A stretch of 64,000 bases of DNA from Colwellia psychrerythraea (GTDB taxonomy: Bacteria; Pseudomonadota; Gammaproteobacteria; Enterobacterales; Alteromonadaceae). The position numbers were made by a program, and so were the translations under genes. How positions within the stretch are numbered: position 1 is the stretch's first letter; every line of letters begins with the position of its first letter. The notes below the pieces were generated by a model that saw only the letters and a list, made by a program, of their open reading frames with translations, searched no databases and was not told the origin of the DNA. This document shows positions 1 to 9,499 of this stretch, one piece after another. Location of the stretch: contig NZ_JQEC01000040.1 in assembly GCF_000764185.1 (NCBI RefSeq), forward strand, positions 62,001 through 126,000, written 5' to 3'.

Positions 1-1
1 A

Positions 2-1582
2 GATTTAGCCACAGGTAAATTACTCGATGACAAACTCGAAGGTACCAGTGGTGGCATTGAGTGGGGTAATGACAACAAGACTGTTTATTACATCAAAAAA
101 GATCCACAAACGTTACTCGGTTACCAAGTATTTCGTCACACCTTAGGTACACCACAAGCTGATGACCAAATGATTTACGAAGAAAGTAATAAATCTTACT
201 ATACCGGTATCAGCAAATCTAAAGATGACAGCAACGTTTATATTTGGCATTCAAGCACTGAAGCAAGTGGCGTATCTGTAATTGATGCTAACAACCCTAA
301 AGCCATGCCTAAGAAGTTTATAAAACGTGAAGAAGGCCATGAGTACTCAGTTTCTAAAATGAATGACTGGTATTACATCAGCACTAACTGGCAAGCAACT
401 AACTTTCGTTTAATGAAAGTAAATAATAAGCACCTTGGCGACAAAACAAAATGGCAAGATGTGATTCCTGCCAATGCTGCCGTTAAACTTGAAAATTATG
501 AATTATTTAATGATCACCTTGTTTATCAGCAACGTGAAAACGGTATTAGCCGAGTAACTATTCAGCAACTTTCAACGGGTAAAGAACAACAACTAAACTT
601 TAATGATACGGCTTATAGCTTACATTTATATGGTAATAATGAACTAAATAACGATGCTCTACGTCTTTATTACGCAAGTTTTACCACCCCTGGAACTCAC
701 TATGATGTTGATTTAATTTCGTTTAATAAAACAAAATTAAAGCAAACTAAAGTACTAGGTGACTTTGATAGTAATAACTATGCCTCTGAGCGTATTTTTG
801 TTACCGCCCGTGACGGTAAAAAAGTACCTGTTTCTTTAGTTTATCGTAAAGATAAGTTCAAAAAAGATGGTACTAATCCATTATACCAATATGCCTATGG
901 CTCATACGGCTCAACTATTGACCCTTACTTTTCGGTAAGTCGTTTAAGCTTGTTAGACCGCGGCTTTGTCTACGCCATTGCTCATATCCGTGGCTCAGAA
1001 ATGCTTGGTCGCCCTTGGTATGAAGACGGTAAAAAACTCACCAAAATGAACACTTTTACTGATTTTATTGACGTCACTAAAGAGTTAACCGCACAAGGCT
1101 ATGGCGATAAAGATAAGGTATTTGCTGCCGGTGGTAGTGCTGGTGGTTTATTAATGGGTGCGGTAATTAATATGGCACCTGAGCTTTATAATGGCATTGC
1201 TGCAGCAGTTCCTTTTGTTGATGTAGTAACAACTATGCTTGATGAAAGTATTCCGTTAACCACTAATGAATTTAAAGAATGGGGTAACCCAAAAGACAAA
1301 GTTTATTACGATTATATGATGACTTACTCCCCTTATGATCAAGTGAAGGCACAAAACTACCCTAACATCCTAGTTACCACTGGATTACACGACTCACAAG
1401 TACAGTATTTTGAGCCAATGAAGTGGGTTGCCAAGCTACGTGAATATAAAACTGATGACAACTTATTAGTATTTAAAACTGATATGGAGGCCGGTCATGG
1501 TGGTGCATCTGGACGCTTTAAACGTATCCATAATACCGCTTTACAATATAGTTTCTTTATTGACTTATTGAGCAAAAGCTAA
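2..1582 (+). CDS. ptrB: Oligopeptidase B (S9A serine peptidase), C-terminal part
   Basis: The reading frame is open from base 2, so this is the last 526 residues of a gene cut by the window edge; family members are about 690 residues, so roughly 160 N-terminal residues are missing. Oligopeptidase B cleaves short peptides after Arg or Lys. The first part is the end of the seven-blade propeller; the alpha/beta-hydrolase domain follows. The catalytic triad is visible: Ser in GGSAGGLLMG (codon at 1136), Asp in TGLHDSQV (codon at 1391) and His in AGHGGASGR (codon at 1496). The stretch PFVDVVTTMLDESIPLTT with EWGNP is a family hallmark. No export signal can be judged because the N-terminus is absent. 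The ATG at 170 is internal and not the true start. Confidence 0.95.
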   Translation, partial: DLATGKLLDDKLEGTSGGIEWGNDNKTVYYIKKDPQTLLGYQVFRHTLGTPQADDQMIYEESNKSYYTGISKSKDDSNVYIWHSSTEASGVSVIDANNPKAMPKKFIKREEGHEYSVSKMNDWYYISTNWQATNFRLMKVNNKHLGDKTKWQDVIPANAAVKLENYELFNDHLVYQQRENGISRVTIQQLSTGKEQQLNFNDTAYSLHLYGNNELNNDALRLYYASFTTPGTHYDVDLISFNKTKLKQTKVLGDFDSNNYASERIFVTARDGKKVPVSLVYRKDKFKKDGTNPLYQYAYGSYGSTIDPYFSVSRLSLLDRGFVYAIAHIRGSEMLGRPWYEDGKKLTKMNTFTDFIDVTKELTAQGYGDKDKVFAAGGSAGGLLMGAVINMAPELYNGIAAAVPFVDVVTTMLDESIPLTTNEFKEWGNPKDKVYYDYMMTYSPYDQVKAQNYPNILVTTGLHDSQVQYFEPMKWVAKLREYKTDDNLLVFKTDMEAGHGGASGRFKRIHNTALQYSFFIDLLSKS

Positions 1583-1610
1583 GTCGAAAGTTAAATTGTT
1601 TTGTATAACT

Positions 1611-1653
1611 AACCTGAACTCTGGATAAGCAGCACTAGCTCAAAGTTCAGGTT
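1611..1653. terminator. Inverted repeat after ptrB, possible terminator
   Basis: AACCTGAACT at 1611-1620 pairs perfectly with AGTTCAGGTT at 1644-1653, separated by a 23-base loop. It lies 29 bases after the ptrB stop. There is no clear T-run, so Rho-independent termination is only a guess. Confidence 0.4.
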
Positions 1654-1796
1654 AACTAATCAAAAGTCAGCAGCCTCACTTATGTGTTAGCAAGGTGCAG
1701 CTGCTTTTAGCCATCAATAACCCCCTTCTTGTTAATGACTTCACAGTAATAATTCTCTATATTGGTATAAAGCAATCTTATCTTCCCTAGGTGGCG

Positions 1797-2525
1797 ATGA
1801 AGTATTTCAGCTCAATTATTTGTGTTTTTCTACTGTTAATAAGTCATAGCTGTTTTTCAGAAAACACCGAAAATGTCCTACAAATGCGCACCATAGCTGT
1901 TGCTCCTTATGGAATTAACACCAATGGTGAACTAAGTGGTATTTATTACGACTTAGCCAATAAGCTTTTAGTAAAAGCTGATATCGAGAGTGAACATCAT
2001 ATATTTCCTTATGGCCGAATAATGCATGAACTTAAATTAGGTAAAACAGACTTAACCATAATGTTTAAGTACAAAGAGTTAGCAGATTATGTCGATTATA
2101 TTTACCCTTTGCCCACCTTAAAAAATGTCGTTATTGGTCGTAAAGACACTAATTTCTCTTCAGTAAAGCAGTTAGAAAAACTCAGTATCGCTTATCTGCG
2201 CGGGGCAAAGTTTAGTGATGATATTGATAACAACCCTGAAATTATCAAACAAACCGTTAGCGATTTTTATCAAGGTTTATTAATGTTAAAAAAAGGTCGA
2301 GTAGATGCCATTATCGGGCCTATGGCCCCTATCATAAGTGCAGCTAAGAACTTAGATTTAAGCAGAGACTTTTTTGGTAAACCTTTAATTGTCTCCGAGC
2401 GAACCCCTTGGTTACAACTATCGAAAAAAAGTCATCACAAAGTTTCAGCGAAACAATTAAAAAACATATTTTCTCAGATGATGGCTCAAGGTGAACTAAA
2501 CAATATTCAGCAAAAATATCAGTAA
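1797..2525 (+). CDS. Periplasmic amino-acid-type solute-binding protein
   Basis: The product is about 242 residues with a clear signal peptide (hydrophobic run ending near SCFSEN), followed by a type-2 periplasmic binding fold of the SBP_bac_3 family. Family cues are GIYYDLANKLL near the start, YGRIMHELKLGKTDL, and GRVDAIIGP in the second lobe. No permease or ATPase gene is adjacent, so it is an orphan binding protein; such orphans in marine gammaproteobacteria may serve signalling or uptake through distant partners. Start choice is uncertain: GTG at 1791 is in frame, and the AGGTGG at 1789-1794 sits too close to ATG 1797 to be a normal ribosome site. The substrate cannot be told from sequence. 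Confidence 0.8.
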   Translation: MKYFSSIICVFLLLISHSCFSENTENVLQMRTIAVAPYGINTNGELSGIYYDLANKLLVKADIESEHHIFPYGRIMHELKLGKTDLTIMFKYKELADYVDYIYPLPTLKNVVIGRKDTNFSSVKQLEKLSIAYLRGAKFSDDIDNNPEIIKQTVSDFYQGLLMLKKGRVDAIIGPMAPIISAAKNLDLSRDFFGKPLIVSERTPWLQLSKKSHHKVSAKQLKNIFSQMMAQGELNNIQQKYQ

Positions 2526-2585
2526 ACCAAGAAAAATAGTTGTCAATTTAACGGGTAACATATTACAACAAAACAGTTACAAACC

Positions 2586-2608
2586 TTTACAGGAGAGGCC
2601 TGTGTAAA
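2586..2608. promoter_or_regulatory. Dyad upstream of the RND operon, possible operator
   Basis: TTTACAGG at 2586-2593 and CCTGTGTAAA from 2599 form an imperfect dyad about 85 bases before the efflux operon start. No regulator gene adjoins the operon, so any binding protein is unknown. The dyad is visible; the role is inference. Confidence 0.25.
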
Positions 2609-2691
2609 CTTATGTAAAACCTGTATCTCCTTGAAGCATCTTTGATTACACTGTTTATAAGAGTTATTTTTTAACATGAGTTAATTGTTTT

Positions 2692-4098
2692 ATGACACGT
2701 CGATTCCGACAGTTACTACCACTACTTTCAAGTCTATTTTTATTGGCTTGTAGTAATACTGCACAGGTAGATAAAAACCTAACAAGCCCAGCACTTCCCG
2801 ATAACTGGCAACAAAGCAAACAAGCTTTAGTCGTAGAAGATAACTGGTTATCTCAACTTGATAACCCACAAGTTCAACAATTAGTCACTAAAGCCTTAGC
2901 CACTAATCATCAGTTTGCCATGCAAGCCTATTCACTAGAAATAGCAGAGCAGCAACTCATTGTTTCCGGCAGTCAACTATGGCCTGAGCTTGATTTGTCT
3001 TTTCGCAGTGGTCGCAATAAAGACAATCAAACTAATAGTTATGCCAATAGTAACTCGGTCAATTTAAACTTAAGTTATGAAGTGGATATTTGGGGTAAGT
3101 TATCAGCCGCGGACCAAGTCAGTAATTATAATTATCTCGCTCAAAAAGCTACTTTTGAGCAATATAAACAGCAGTTAGTTGTCAATGTAGTCACTACTTG
3201 GTTTAAGGTGATAGAAGCCGATAAGCTACTGAACCTTTATCAAAGAAGAGTGGCAAACTCTCAACAAAACTTAGACATTATTGAGTCGGGTTATAATTCA
3301 GGCTTAACGCCTGCACTTGATGTTTATTTAACGCGTAACGATTTAAATAACGAACTAACCAGAGTATCTGAGCAAGCCACTATAAAAACTAAATTAATTA
3401 GGCAACTTGAGCGTCTTATCGGCGAATATCCTAAGGGCCAGCTATTGGTAAACGCTAACTTACCTTTGCTAACCAATGACATTCCACTTGGCCTACCCTC
3501 TGAGCTGATCAGCAGAAAGCCTGAATTAAAAGCCAGTTGGTATCAATTATTGTCACAAGATGCTGGTTTGGCTTATGCACATAAACAGCGCTTCCCTAGT
3601 ATTGTTTTATCTGGCTCTGTCGGTGACTCTGCCGCTGACATTGGTGATTTACTTTCTGGCTCCTCACTCGCCTGGTCATTATTGGGTAGTGTTTCAGCGC
3701 CTATTTTTAATGCCGGACGTCTAAAAGCCAATGAAGAAAAATCACGTATAGAGCTCAAACAAGGCGAACAGTTATATCTCGATACTTTATATAATGCCTT
3801 TAACGATGTTGAAAACGCCATTACCACTGAAAAGAGTTTAAAGCACAGCTATTACACCATGCTGGCGGCACAAGAAAATGCCCAAATAGCATCAGCACTT
3901 TCTTTTGAGCAATATCAAAGCGGTTTAGTGAGTTATACCACGGTACTTGATGCGCAAAATCGTTCATTTGAGGCGCAAACTACGCTAATAAAAATTAAAA
4001 ATCAGCTCATCGTCAATCGCATCAATTTACATCTTTTCTTAGGTGGCGACTTTACCACACCGTCACTTGCCCCAGCACCTACACTAAAGGCCGAATAA
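2692..4098 (+). CDS. RND efflux outer-membrane lipoprotein, NodT/OprM type
   Basis: This is the outer-membrane channel of a tripartite RND pump, 468 residues, a usual length. The N-terminus has a lipoprotein signal with lipobox LLAC (lipidated Cys20). Two OEP repeats follow, about residues 55-240 and 265-450, rich in Gln and long helices, with SYEVDIWGKL and PSIVLSGSVGDSA being typical of the NodT family. It is first in an operon with the adaptor (2-base gap) and the pump. The ATG at 2692 has no obvious Shine-Dalgarno, but the lipoprotein signal begins right there and an upstream ATG at 2676 runs into a stop. Confidence 0.92.
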   Translation: MTRRFRQLLPLLSSLFLLACSNTAQVDKNLTSPALPDNWQQSKQALVVEDNWLSQLDNPQVQQLVTKALATNHQFAMQAYSLEIAEQQLIVSGSQLWPELDLSFRSGRNKDNQTNSYANSNSVNLNLSYEVDIWGKLSAADQVSNYNYLAQKATFEQYKQQLVVNVVTTWFKVIEADKLLNLYQRRVANSQQNLDIIESGYNSGLTPALDVYLTRNDLNNELTRVSEQATIKTKLIRQLERLIGEYPKGQLLVNANLPLLTNDIPLGLPSELISRKPELKASWYQLLSQDAGLAYAHKQRFPSIVLSGSVGDSAADIGDLLSGSSLAWSLLGSVSAPIFNAGRLKANEEKSRIELKQGEQLYLDTLYNAFNDVENAITTEKSLKHSYYTMLAAQENAQIASALSFEQYQSGLVSYTTVLDAQNRSFEAQTTLIKIKNQLIVNRINLHLFLGGDFTTPSLAPAPTLKAE

Positions 4099-4100
4099 CC

Positions 4101-5489
4101 ATGTCTACCCTGCTTAAATATAAAAAAATATTCGTGCCTGTCATAATTATTTTGGTCACCATAATACTCATGATGGTTATTTTTAACAATCCGCCAACAA
4201 GTCATCGAGTCAATGCATCTAAAGCACCACAAATGACAGTAGCAACGACCACACTGAGACTGCAAACTTATCCAGTCATAGTGCAAAGTTTTGGTACGGT
4301 AAAACCGAGAACACAAAGTGTACTTTTTGCCCAAGTTTCCGGACAAATTAATTACGTCAGTAAACAATTTAGAGCAGGTGGTTTTTTTGAGCAAGGTGAT
4401 ACTTTAATTCAACTCGATGATAGGGATTACCGCGCCGAAGTAAAGATAGCCCAGGCAAGTTTAATGTCAGCCAAGCAAGTATTACAAGAGGAAGATGCTC
4501 GAGTAAAACAAGCAAAAGCTGACTGGCAAAGGCTAGGTAATGGCGAGGCCCCCAACGCGCTGGTATTACGCCAGCCACAATTTGAAGCAGCCAAAGCGCA
4601 AGTACTTTCAGCTGAAGCAACGCTTGATAAAGTTAAACTATCACTAGAACGTACCAAAATTGTTGCCCCATACGCAGGCCGCATCTTAAAGAAAAATGTT
4701 GATATTGGCCAAGTGATTTCAAGTAATACTCAACTAGCTGATATTTTTGCCGTTGATTATGTAGAAATACGTTTGCCGATTAAAAATAAAGACCTGCCTT
4801 TGATGAAGTTGCCTGAAGAGTATCGTAATGCAAACGAGCAATCAGAAACACGCTTCAGCACTGATGAAAAAAATAGCTCGATGATAAGTAATGTTGTGAT
4901 CTCATCAGACTTAATGGGTGAACAAGTTTGGCAAGGAAAAATTGTTAGAACTGAAAGCGCCATTGATGAAATGTCACAACAACTTTATGTGGTAGCACAA
5001 ATTATCCGTCCCTATGATGGGGAATATAACCAAGGTGCGCAAATTAAGATGGGCCAATATGTCACTGCCAAAATTACCGGTCGTGAAGTTGAAAATGCCC
5101 TTGTGATCCCCAGTAGTGCTATTTATCAAGGCAGTTATGTTTATATTGTTGAAGATGGCTTATTAATGCGCAAAGAGATTTTATTAGGCTGGCAAAATGG
5201 CACTGAATCTATAGTTACTGAGGGATTAGTCGCAGGTGATAAATTGGTACTTACATCACTTGGACAAGTTAGCTCGGGTACACCAGTTGCCATTGCAGGG
5301 CAAGCTTCAACTCAACCCCCCATTAAAGCGCCTAAATCAACAATGGCCAAAAGATCAAAACAGCGCCTTAAAAAGCTTGAAAAAATCGCTGTAAAGCAAG
5401 GTATCACCGTTGAAGACTTGATTGCCGAGCGTAAAGCGGCAAGTGCAGCAAAGGGCCAATCACCCCAACCAATTAAGGTGAATAACTAA
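4101..5489 (+). CDS. RND efflux periplasmic adaptor (HlyD/MFP family)
   Basis: 462 residues. One N-terminal membrane anchor (about residues 10-29, Ile/Val rich) holds the protein in the inner membrane. The biotinyl-lipoyl half motif FGTVKPRTQSVLFAQVSG and its partner RTKIVAPYAGRILKK flank an alpha-hairpin (about residues 110-185). A beta-barrel and membrane-proximal domain follow, with VIPSSAIYQGSYVYIVEDG. The last 50 residues are an added Lys/Ala-rich tail, probably helical, beyond the usual domain end. The adaptor links the outer-membrane channel upstream to the pump downstream; its stop overlaps the next start (TAATG), so translation is likely coupled. Confidence 0.92.
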   Translation: MSTLLKYKKIFVPVIIILVTIILMMVIFNNPPTSHRVNASKAPQMTVATTTLRLQTYPVIVQSFGTVKPRTQSVLFAQVSGQINYVSKQFRAGGFFEQGDTLIQLDDRDYRAEVKIAQASLMSAKQVLQEEDARVKQAKADWQRLGNGEAPNALVLRQPQFEAAKAQVLSAEATLDKVKLSLERTKIVAPYAGRILKKNVDIGQVISSNTQLADIFAVDYVEIRLPIKNKDLPLMKLPEEYRNANEQSETRFSTDEKNSSMISNVVISSDLMGEQVWQGKIVRTESAIDEMSQQLYVVAQIIRPYDGEYNQGAQIKMGQYVTAKITGREVENALVIPSSAIYQGSYVYIVEDGLLMRKEILLGWQNGTESIVTEGLVAGDKLVLTSLGQVSSGTPVAIAGQASTQPPIKAPKSTMAKRSKQRLKKLEKIAVKQGITVEDLIAERKAASAAKGQSPQPIKVNN

Positions 5490-8400
5490 TGATTGCTTGG
5501 TTTGCACGAAATCATGTAGCGGCAAACCTGTTATTAATTACTATCTTAATAACAGGATTATTTAGCTTATCAAATCGTATTCCATTGGAAGTATTTCCTT
5601 CATTTGCTACCGACCGTATTAACGTTAATGTATCACTACGCGGTGCTACACCTGAAGATGTCGAAAAGAGTATCTCTATTCGCATTGAAGAAGCCGTTCA
5701 AGATTTAGAAGGTGTTAAGCAGATTTCTAGTCGCTCACAAGAGGGCTCATCTGCGGTCAATATTGAAGTAGAAACAGGCTACGATCCTCGAGAAATGCTC
5801 GCTGATATAAAAAGCAGAGTAGACGAAATAAATACCTTTCCTAAAGATGCCGAAAAGCCGGTGGTCTCCTTAGCAACACGTAAACGTGAAGTAATTGCCG
5901 TAACCATAGCCAGTATTTACAGCGAAAAAGAAACTCGCGAATACGCGGAGAAAGTTAGAGATGACTTACTTCAAATTCCTGCTATCACCCAAGTAGAGCT
6001 TAGTGGTGTTCGTGACTATGAAATATCCATTGAAGTACCACAAGATAAATTACGTCAATATGGTTTAACCATTGCGCAAATATCTGCTGCCATTGCCGAC
6101 TCTAGTACTGATATTTCTGCCGGTAACTTAAAAACCAAGGGCGGTGATATTCTGCTACGCTCAAAAGGGCAAGCCTATCGTAAAGATGAATTTGAAAGAA
6201 TAGCGATTAAAACCCATGTCGACGGCTCTATTATACGTTTAAGTGACATCGCCATTATTAAAGATGACTTTGAAGAAACCCCAGTACGCACTCGATTTAA
6301 CGGTAAACAAGCCGCTTTTATCGATGTTTACCGTCTTGGCCAACAAAGTGCTATTGACGTTGCCGATGCCGTGAAAACTTATATTAACGATCAGCAAAGT
6401 TCATTACCTGTTGGTGTTGAGTTAAGTTTTTGGGATGATGATTCTCAAATCGTTAAAAATCGCATTTCTACGCTAACCACTAGCGCACTACAAGGGGGGA
6501 TTTTAGTACTTGCCTTATTAAGCCTATTTCTTAGGCCTTCCATTGCCTTTTGGGTATTTCTTGGTATTCCCATCTCTTTTATGGGCGCCTTTATCATGAT
6601 GCCTTTTTTTGGTGTTACCTTAAATATCATGAGCTTGTTTGCCTTCATCTTGGTTTTGGGGATTGTCGTTGATGATGCCATAGTCACCGGGGAGAATATT
6701 TACACCCACTTAAAAACTTCTGAATCCGGTGAAATGGCAGCTATTCGCGGTACCCAAGAAGTTGCCACACCAGTAACCTTTGGTATTTTAACCACTGTAG
6801 CCGCTTTTCTTCCGCTGGCGTTTATTGAAGGTGCGCGTGGCGCTTTATTTGCTCAAATTCCGGTTATCGTTATTCCGGTACTTATTTTCTCCTTAATAGA
6901 GTCAAAATTTGTTTTACCTTCGCATTTAAAAAACTTAAAACTGCGTACAGAAAAAGATAAACAGTCTAAATTTAGCCGCATGCAACAGGGTTTCGCTGAT
7001 GGCTTTGAACGCGCTATCATTCGCTTCTACCAGCCATTATTGCATCGTGCTATAAGCAATAAAACCGCAACCTTGCTCGGCTTTGCTGGTGTGTTTTTGG
7101 TGATTTTAGCGCTTATTATGAGTGGCTGGACCAAGTTTGTTTTCTTCCCACGTATTCCTAGTGAGACAGTACGTGCGTCGCTCACTTTACCAGCTGGCAC
7201 CCCTTTTGAAGTCACTAATAAATATATAATTAAAATGGCAGAAAAAGCCGATGAGTTGAAACAAAAGTACATTGATCCTTCAACCAACGAAAGTGTCATT
7301 ATTAATATCTTAGCGACCACTGGCGGTCGTGGTGGTGTATCAAATCAAGGCAAGGTTCGTTTTGAGATCACTCCACCAGAGTCACGTGAACTTGCAATTA
7401 CGTCTCGTGAACTAGTAAAAGAATGGCGGAATTTAATTGGTCCTATTCCGGGTGCTGAAAGCATCACCTTTAGAGCTGAAATAGGTCGTTCCTCTGATCC
7501 TATTCATGTGCAGTTTAAAGCCAGCTCACTTGAAACCTTAAAAGAAGTCACCGACAAAGTAAAAGTTCGCTTAGCCACTTACCCTACTGTATTTGATATT
7601 GCCGATAGCCTGTCTAATGGTAAGGAAGAGCTGCAAATTGAATTAACTGAACAAGGTAAAGCGTTAGGCTTAACACGAGTGAGTATTTCCAGCCAAGTTC
7701 GCCGTTCATTCTTTGGTTCAGAAGTACAACGTATTCAGCGTGGTCGAGACGATGTTCGAGTGATGGTGCGTTTACCTATCGATGAACGCCGCACCATAGC
7801 AGATTTAGAGGATATTCTGGTGGTAACACCCAATGGTGGTTCAGTACCTTTATCTCATGTTGCCAAGCTTATCCCTGGAAAAAGTCCTTCAACCATTTCA
7901 AGAATTGATCGTTATCGGACCGCAAATGTCAGTGCGGATGTAGAAAAATCAAATACCAATATGACTGTGCTACAAGCTGATTTAAAAGCCTACTTAGATG
8001 AGTTAATTGTGCACTACCCTGGCGTAAGTCACTCACTTGAAGGCGAAGCTAAAGAGCAAAGAGAATCTTTTGGCTCACTCGGTTGGGCACTATTATTTGT
8101 ATTTTTCATTATTTACGCGCTATTAGCCATACCGTTTAAATCTTACCTGCAACCGATTATTGTTATGAGTATTATTCCTTTTGGCATGATTGGCGCAGTG
8201 ATCGGTCACTGGATCATGGGCATGGAGTTAACCATTATGAGCTTACTTGGCATGTTGGCGTTAATTGGTGTGGTTGTTAATGACTCATTGGTATTGGTTG
8301 ATTTTATCAATAAAAAACGCAGCGAAGGCGGAGAGTTAATGACCGCGGTGTTAACCGCTGGTGCTGCTCGCTTTAGACCAGTAATGTTAACCAGTTTAAC

Positions 8401-8614
8401 CACCTTCATTGGTTTAATGCCCTTGTTGTTTGAGCAATCAACTCAAGCGCAGTTTTTAATTCCGATGGCTGTATCACTAGGTTTTGGTATTTTATTTGCT
8501 ACCTTTATTACCTTGATATTAGTACCAGTAAATTATTTAATTGTCGAACAAATAAAAGCAACATTTGCCGCTAAAGTTGCAACAAAACCAGCGAGTGAGA
8601 CACAATTGGCTTAA
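5489..8614 (+). CDS. RND efflux inner-membrane pump (AcrB/HAE-like)
   Basis: 1041 residues, the normal length for an RND permease, with twelve predicted membrane helices and two large periplasmic loops. The N-terminus (IAWFARNHVAANLLLITILI) is TM1. TM4 contains the paired aspartates of the proton path in GIVVDDAIVTGENIY. TM10 reads GVVVNDSLVLVDF, so Asn-Asp stands where AcrB has the Lys940 region; this variant occurs in a recognised group of AcrB-like pumps, so it is not decay. The pump exports hydrophobic or metal-like toxicants using the proton gradient; the substrate cannot be told. It ends the three-gene operon and starts on the last base of the adaptor's stop codon. Confidence 0.93.
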   Translation: MIAWFARNHVAANLLLITILITGLFSLSNRIPLEVFPSFATDRINVNVSLRGATPEDVEKSISIRIEEAVQDLEGVKQISSRSQEGSSAVNIEVETGYDPREMLADIKSRVDEINTFPKDAEKPVVSLATRKREVIAVTIASIYSEKETREYAEKVRDDLLQIPAITQVELSGVRDYEISIEVPQDKLRQYGLTIAQISAAIADSSTDISAGNLKTKGGDILLRSKGQAYRKDEFERIAIKTHVDGSIIRLSDIAIIKDDFEETPVRTRFNGKQAAFIDVYRLGQQSAIDVADAVKTYINDQQSSLPVGVELSFWDDDSQIVKNRISTLTTSALQGGILVLALLSLFLRPSIAFWVFLGIPISFMGAFIMMPFFGVTLNIMSLFAFILVLGIVVDDAIVTGENIYTHLKTSESGEMAAIRGTQEVATPVTFGILTTVAAFLPLAFIEGARGALFAQIPVIVIPVLIFSLIESKFVLPSHLKNLKLRTEKDKQSKFSRMQQGFADGFERAIIRFYQPLLHRAISNKTATLLGFAGVFLVILALIMSGWTKFVFFPRIPSETVRASLTLPAGTPFEVTNKYIIKMAEKADELKQKYIDPSTNESVIINILATTGGRGGVSNQGKVRFEITPPESRELAITSRELVKEWRNLIGPIPGAESITFRAEIGRSSDPIHVQFKASSLETLKEVTDKVKVRLATYPTVFDIADSLSNGKEELQIELTEQGKALGLTRVSISSQVRRSFFGSEVQRIQRGRDDVRVMVRLPIDERRTIADLEDILVVTPNGGSVPLSHVAKLIPGKSPSTISRIDRYRTANVSADVEKSNTNMTVLQADLKAYLDELIVHYPGVSHSLEGEAKEQRESFGSLGWALLFVFFIIYALLAIPFKSYLQPIIVMSIIPFGMIGAVIGHWIMGMELTIMSLLGMLALIGVVVNDSLVLVDFINKKRSEGGELMTAVLTAGAARFRPVMLTSLTTFIGLMPLLFEQSTQAQFLIPMAVSLGFGILFATFITLILVPVNYLIVEQIKATFAAKVATKPASETQLA

Positions 8615-8618
8615 CGCT

Positions 8619-8677
8619 ATAAAAAGCAGATAACTCGCATGATTATTCTATATCAATAAAGTAAAGTGCTTTTTTAT
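8619..8677 (+). terminator. Possible terminator of the RND operon
   Basis: ATAAAAAGCA at 8619-8628 can pair with TGCTTTTTTAT at 8667-8677; the 3' arm provides a T-run. It lies 5 bases after the pump stop. The 38-base loop is long, which lowers confidence. Confidence 0.4.
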
Positions 8678-8810
8678 TAGCTAGTTGAACAAACAGGCTA
8701 ACTACTCTATTATTTAGAATAGCTTAAAAATGCCTTTAGTCACTGCTATTGATTAAAGGTATATTTGCAAGCGTATTTAACTTATGGATAAGGTATTTAG
8801 GAGGTTGATG

Positions 8811-8927
8811 ATGAAGCCACACAAAAAGAGATTGATGGTACGAAAAAATAAGAACCATTTAAAAATAAAATCATTACGTACACTAAAACGACGTAATATC
8901 GCTCGTTTTTATAAACTAGATGTTTAG
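8811..8927 (+). CDS. Small basic hypothetical protein, 38 residues
   Basis: A short open frame starts at ATG 8811 (a second ATG at 8808 is in frame) behind a perfect AGGAGG at 8799-8804, six bases before 8811. The product is 38 residues and strongly basic, about 17 Lys/Arg, beginning MKPHKKRLMVRKNK and ending ARFYKLDV. There is no signal peptide or membrane segment. The charge suggests nucleic-acid or ribosome binding, but no family is recognised. It stands alone between the RND operon and the tRNA genes. The very strong ribosome site is the main reason to believe it is translated. Confidence 0.55.
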   Translation: MKPHKKRLMVRKNKNHLKIKSLRTLKRRNIARFYKLDV

Positions 8928-9119
8928 CTCATTAGTGAGGCCGTTGGTTCACCGTAAGTTAGTTAACTAAATTTGTCAGTTCAACTTTCAATTACCTGCT
9001 GAATAACGGGTTATAGCTAGGAGAAATCATACTAGCTAATATTATCTGTTGATTAATTAAACAAAAATAGTAAAACAAAAAAAATAATATATAAATGCGC
9101 TAAAAAGCAAAAGTTTTTC

Positions 9120-9149
9120 TTGTCATTCTAGGTATAAATGCACTACAAT
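9120..9149 (+). promoter_or_regulatory. Strong sigma-70 promoter for the tRNA genes
   Basis: A -35 box TTGTCA (9120-9125) and a -10 box TACAAT (9144-9149) are 18 bases apart. The -10 is followed at once by a GC-rich discriminator (CGCCGCGC), the usual mark of stringently controlled tRNA and rRNA promoters. The A-rich tract from 9061 to 9115 looks like an UP element. Transcription should start near 9156 and run through both tRNAs. Confidence 0.75.
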
Positions 9150-9220
9150 CGCCGCGCTGTTAAGTAGCAGCATAGATATTTATTGTTCTTAGCATAAAAT
9201 ATCTATCAGTACACCTCAGT

Positions 9221-9297
9221 GGTGGCTATAGCTCAGTTGGTAGAGCCCCGGATTGTGATTCCGGTTGTCGAGGGTTCAAGTCCCTTTAGCCACCCCA
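9221..9297 (+). tRNA. tRNA-His (GTG anticodon)
   Basis: The cloverleaf is complete and close to Escherichia coli tRNA-His: acceptor GTGGCTA pairs with TAGCCAC, D-arm GCTCAGTTGGTAGAGC, anticodon loop ATTGTGATT with anticodon GTG, and T-loop GGTTCAAGTCC. The extra G at 9221 is the G-1 expected for tRNA-His, opposite C73. CCA is encoded at 9295-9297. Confidence 0.97.
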
Positions 9298-9343
9298 TCT
9301 TTTTACTTCTTTCTGAAGTAACAGATCAAAAAGTTATACATGT

Positions 9344-9420
9344 CGGTGATTAGCGCAGCTTGGTAGCGCACTTGGTTTGGGTCCAAGGGGTCGCAAGTTC
9401 GAATCTTGCATCACCGACCA
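9344..9420 (+). tRNA. tRNA-Pro (TGG anticodon)
   Basis: The acceptor stem CGGTGAT pairs with ATCACCG; the anticodon stem CTTGG/CCAAG encloses loop TTTGGGT, giving anticodon TGG. T-loop GTTCGAATC and an encoded CCA at 9418-9420 are present. It follows tRNA-His by 46 bases, the same His-then-Pro order as the argX-hisR-leuT-proM operon of enterics with Arg and Leu missing, so the two are probably cotranscribed. Confidence 0.97.
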
Positions 9421-9499
9421 CTTTTGATTTAGAAATATCCCTCAAAATTCATCTCCAATTTTTACTGTAAACGAAATCACCAGTGATTCCGCTATTTTG

